64,000 bases of DNA from Burhinus oedicnemus (Eukaryota > Chordata > Aves > Charadriiformes > Burhinidae): positions 1,299,221 to 1,363,220 of the forward strand of contig VFFE01007619.1 in the NCBI GenBank assembly GCA_008921705.1, in the 5' to 3' direction. Positions 59,612-64,000 of this stretch are shown piece by piece. Every line of letters begins with the position of its first letter. Position 1 is the stretch's first letter. The translations under genes were made by a program, and so were the position numbers. A model generated the notes under the pieces. It was not told where the DNA came from and searched no databases. It worked only from the letters and a program-made list of their open reading frames with translations.

Positions 59612-62600
59612 GTACGTAACAGTTTGGTTTCTTGCAAGTTTTCTGATCCTGTAATGATGCAGCATGCTCTAGTACAGGGAAAGTGGAAATATTCATGCAT
59701 ATAGAAAATCTGTTCCATTGTATTTTCTTTTACTTTTACTGAATCTTCATATTTGCTTGGATGGCTGTCCATTTTTTTTCCACTGTTTAGTTTTGTTTTG
59801 GCCATGTTTTAAATGAGTTGCGTGTGCCTTCTACTGGAATTTGAAGATAAGAAGGAAGAATTGGACTATTCTTGTTTTCCTGTAAAGATGATTCTGTGTT
59901 TCTGCTTGTACCCTTATTTTGTGTTGGTCTTCATATCCACATAACCCCAAGTCAATGTTTGGAGTAACTGAAAACCAGGAGGGAATCTAGAGTGATTGTT
60001 TTACTAAGATGCAAAGATATGCTGAAAGTGATCACAGACATTCCAAATACTACATATAGGAGCAAATCTGAAAGCAGAAATGGCTGGTGGACACAAGGGT
60101 GACAGAAGGGTTGTGGGTATTGTAGCGTGTTCAAGCTCATTGAGACAGCATCATGGCAGAAGTGGTAGGGTTTTGCTTTAACTAGTGCTTAGCAGCCTTG
60201 GAAAGCTAAAACTCGGATACTGCAGTTGTCTGTGATACGTAGAGATGATGCCCGCACCTGAAAACTCGTGTGTGAACTCTTGCAGAGGCCACACAGCTCA
60301 AAGTTTTTGTTAATTTTTCCAGAAAATGTGCATCCTCACTTTCTGGAAGTCTTACAAGTTCCAACAGGCAAGGCTTCTGCTTAAGCTACAGTGCATGGCT
60401 TCTACTGCCCGTAGGACCTGCAAAGATTGATCCATCGGTCTTAAAATGAATGTGTCAGTTCATTGTGTCAAAAAAAAAGATTGAGGGTGTTGCTGAGGGG
60501 GCATGTGAAGAAAGGTGATTGCGACCGCTGCCAGCAGAGAGTTCTGCCTGATTCTTCTCCTTTTTTGACATAGCGGAATTTGGAGAGGACACTTACTGCA
60601 GCCAAGTAACTTCAGTCTCATGTCCAGCTAATGTTACAGTGTGTTTCACAGATGGACCTGTACTGCATTTTTAGAAGTCTTCCACCAGTGACTTCCCAGT
60701 TTCTCCTCCCACAACATGTTTTGTCCTCCTTGTTCTCCTGTCTTTGATCAGACCATAAGTTCTTTGGGCATCAACAGTATTGACCAACCTCCTCATGCTG
60801 TCAGTGTTGGATGTCTCAGTTGTTTGGGGCTATTCTCAGAGGTGTGATAGGATAACTGAGAACTAACTAAACTTCTTGTATACTACTGAAACAGACTAGT
60901 GTCCTAAATAGCTTTGCTTTATTCCCCAATTTTATGTGTTTGGGAAGGAAATGAGGTGCTTAGGCATTGGGCAGTCAGAGATTTAGGAGGGTTGTGCAGA
61001 GTGTTTCTCCTGTTTATCTGGAGTGTTGGTGTGTGGTGATTTTGCTTTAAAAGGTGCTTGTATTCATGGAGCTCCCTCCCTTCCTCTACTTCATCCTTCC
61101 TGTGCCGTCCTCTTTGAAATCATGTTAGCATCCTTATAGGTAGGCTTTGGCCAGTGTTGATGATGTTTCCAAGTGATCTCCTTTAGCTTGATGATGTAAT
61201 GAAAAATATACTTCTAACTGAAAACTTACAACAGCAACTGAGAAGGAAGCAGCAAAACCAGCATGTTTGTAGCTGGAAGGCATTTTCCTGGTGAGAGCTT
61301 CTTGCAAGAGGAGTGCTGCAGCCCAGAGCCTTGCTAGTGGGGCAGAGGGCACTTTAGAAAAGGGACATCTTGTGCTGCTGACCTGGTTTCATTTTAGGAA
61401 AGGGAAAGACTTAAAGAAGTGGGGTAGGTGTTCAGGGCAGTCTTTGCACTTTAGACTGTCAGTCCAGTTCTTGGATGTTTCGTCAGCAGAAAGTATTTTC
61501 AAGTGGGAAAAAAAAGGTTATGAAAGCTCTTAAACTGAACACTGAATATTGCTATCTTACTGTCTTAAAATTATGCAAATTTCTAATGTATTTTTAAAGT
61601 GGCGAGGGCAATAGGATGGACTAATGACCTGCAAAGTTGCAGTTAAATAATTACTCAAAACCTATGAGTTTTTTAGCATGGAGAGCTATGAAAGAGTGTC
61701 AAAAACATGCCCTTATATCCTTTTGAGATTTTTGCCCCTCCTTGTTACTTCAGTAGTCCTCTTTAAACTAGTATGCATTTTGATTATAAGATTTCAGAAA
61801 GTGTACATGATTATCGGAAGTGACCGGTGATTCAGTAGACAATGGAGTACTGGGGTCTGAGCCGTAAGGAATGAAGTTGTTGGCAGCTGTTATGAAAAGC
61901 AATTTAAACGGATGAAGGGTGGGGAAGGTGAGTTGCAAAGGCCCTGATGTGGAGCTGGCAGAGATCTCTTCCGGACTTGGACTGGAAGTCATTCCTTCAA
62001 CTAGTACACTTTCTTCTCTTCTACTGTTATAAAAATAGACAAAAGCTGTGAGAGCTCGGTGGTTTATTTTGGAGAAGTACTAAGGATTTTGGGATACAGA
62101 ACCTCAAATGAACCTTCTTCTTCCCAAGTGCCTGAGTGTGCTGCACTTGGTGCTTTTGTCTAAGTTTTTTGCTCAAGTTTGTGGAGAATAACTAAGCTTA
62201 GGGACTGGACCCCAGCTCTTAGTGGCTGATGAGACAGGAGGCAATTTCTGCTGAATGCGGCCTTTTGAGAGGAGCTCCTGCTGTGCATTGGGACCTTAAA
62301 ACAACAAAAACACTTCTGAAAGTGCATTCATCCAGCCACCTGTAATAATTTTGCTCTTAGCATTCCTTCCTGTCCTGAAGCCTGATGTAAAGAAAGATGC
62401 CAGAGGTTAAATGCTACTAGTAGAGCTGGTGTGACAGGGCTGTGCAAAGTGGTTTTGAGGTCAGTATATTAAAAACTAAATGTGTTCTGCCCTACAGCAG
62501 TGGTGTAATAACTTCTGGAGGGAGGAATGGGGAGGAATAACAGGGTTTCCAGGAGGCGGTTTGTTTCAGAGGAGCTATCTCCCTTCTTGATTTTTCCCTA

Positions 62601-64000
62601 CTCTTTGTAAAATCCTGCTGTGTGATGTGACTGTCCAATGGGTTTTGTTCTTATGCTGCCTATATGCATGAATATTCAATATTAAACATGAACAGCATGC
62701 TTCTGCCCTGCCCCTTCAGCCTTACTCCCCGCTCTCTACACAGTGGGTCCAGCAAGAAAGAAGCAGTTTTCATCCCTGGAGAACTCTTTGGTACATGTGA
62801 AATTTCTCAAACTGGGATAAAACAATTATTGACTTTTTATGTTTCTTGTTATATATCTTGTTATTACTTAACTGATCTTCAGAGACTAAGGCTAAGCTAC
62901 AGCTTCCCTTATGGAAGAGTTGATATGTTGTCTGTTTGAAGAAGATAGTGTTTGAATTTATCACACCGTGTGTTTTGTGAGGGATATTTTGCTGAAACAT
63001 GCGCTGTAATGCCTGACCCCTCCTTTTAAAGGGATGCTGCATCCCCAAAGCTGCTTCTGCAAGTTCTTGTCAGTCTCTTGCTTAAATAAAATTTAAGTGT
63101 CAATTATGTTAATGGTGGGATCATCCCCATATGCAGGCATTTCATAGTATACTTTCGTGCAAAGGTAATGTGTGCTATATGCTACATGTGGGCCAGGTTT
63201 TGGTGCTTTTAATCAGGTTGAGCAATGTCTTCGTTTGTGAACACTTCTGTTTAATAAAGTGAGATTGCTTGTAGGGTAGGTGCAATTCAGCATGAGTAGG
63301 AGTTTCTGGAGTTGGCCCTTATTTATGAGTCAGTTGAGGATTTCTGCCTGATATTAGCATCTATGGATGCGGTAAGTGCATGGTGCAAGCGTCAGAGAAA
63401 CAATGTGTTCCTGCCTCATCTATGTTTGTGGTAATTGAAGCCTTGCATCTTTTAAACATGTCATTGGGGAGGCATTCTGTGTCATGACCTCTAAGAGACT
63501 TCCTCATGCTAAACACCAGTAAGAACTGGGACAAATTCTGATGTTGCCTTTCATAAACAAATATGCTGTAAATGTTTGATTAACATTTAGCTAATCAGCT
63601 CTTTTTAGATGTTGCTTAGAGATACTGTGGTTCATAGGGGAAATCTTCGTTTGATAGTGCAGAGGTGAGACATGGTGACTGGTTAACAAGTCCAGATAGT
63701 CTTCTGCAACAGTCCGAATTCGGAGAAAACAGTTGGGGAATTCAGAGATTTCTGAGTCCACTGGTGGGGCAGAGTTGCTGACCCGGAGAAGCTATGTCCT
63801 GCTTACTGCTGCCTGATAACCATAATTGTGTAAGTTTTTGCACACCTTGATATTAAGTTTAGCCTAGTATTAGTGAGTTACTGATTTGCTATTGTTTTGA
63901 CCCAGATAATTGTACTACAGATCTGTATTTGTTATTGCACTGTTGTGGTGAGATAAATTGTTTATCCCTAAAGCTGTTAGACTGATGTCTTTTACCAGAT
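59612..64000 (+). other. UNC13B: UNC13B intron 8 (5' part)
   Basis: Donor gtacgt opens a phase-1 intron that continues past the window end. I looked for the next exon (expected to carry Asp-Asp-Pro-Asp-Ser-Ala and an Arg-Asp-Ser-Asp-Tyr-Arg motif) and did not find it. No repeat or RNA gene is recognisable in these 4.4 kb. Confidence 0.8.

Noticed and set aside
1..64000. Search for tRNA, CRISPR-like arrays and clustered short repeats
   Set aside because: I found no B-box-like tRNA core, no regularly spaced repeat array and no other RNA gene I can support.

Overview
The window is a stretch of vertebrate, almost certainly avian, nuclear DNA: long non-coding tracts, short exons with GT-AG boundaries, and CR1 LINE fragments, one of which ends in the 8-bp tandem tail (gattctat) typical of bird CR1. 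No bacterial-style gene arrangement is present. The longest open frame is only about 170 codons and overlaps a real exon on the other strand, so coding content has to be read exon by exon.

One gene explains all the coding sequence I can support. It is UNC13B (Munc13-2), the synaptic vesicle priming factor, on the + strand. Seven internal exons are visible at 28238-28267, 30395-30494, 34903-35020, 36003-36126, 44606-44676, 47665-47722 and 59576-59611. Reading phases join without conflict (phases 1,1,2,0,1,0,1,1). Together they encode about 179 residues: nearly all of the N-terminal C2A domain (RIM-binding and homodimerising in the family), the acidic linker after it, and an aromatic-rich microexon segment. 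The ATG exon (about 8 residues in the family) is not in the window and should lie upstream; the rest of the protein (C1, C2B, MUN, C2C) lies downstream. Human UNC13B is on 9p, whose avian counterpart is mostly chromosome Z, so a Z location is likely but inferred.

Layout. 1-28237: part of a very long first intron, with a + strand CR1 (6604-7153), a - strand CR1 (14665-15099) and an unexplained purine-rich region (about 11.6-14.0 kb) ending in an old CR1-like tail. 28238-36126: four C2A exons with introns of 1-4.4 kb; intron 3 carries an old LTR-like repeat (30778-31353). 36127-44605: an 8.5-kb intron with a second, inverted copy of that repeat (40887-41305) flanked by a 5-bp duplication. 44606-47722: two linker exons, with an ancient antisense CR1 in the intron between them. 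47723-59575: an 11.9-kb AT-rich intron with few recognisable repeats. 59576-64000: a 36-nt exon and the start of the next intron.

The most interesting observations are the inverted LTR pair bracketing exons 4 and 5 (possible circular RNA or exon skipping), an in-frame extension of exon 4 into its intron whose stop codon overlaps an AATAAA signal, and nested acceptor/donor motifs inside long introns. I did not find a previously undescribed gene system.
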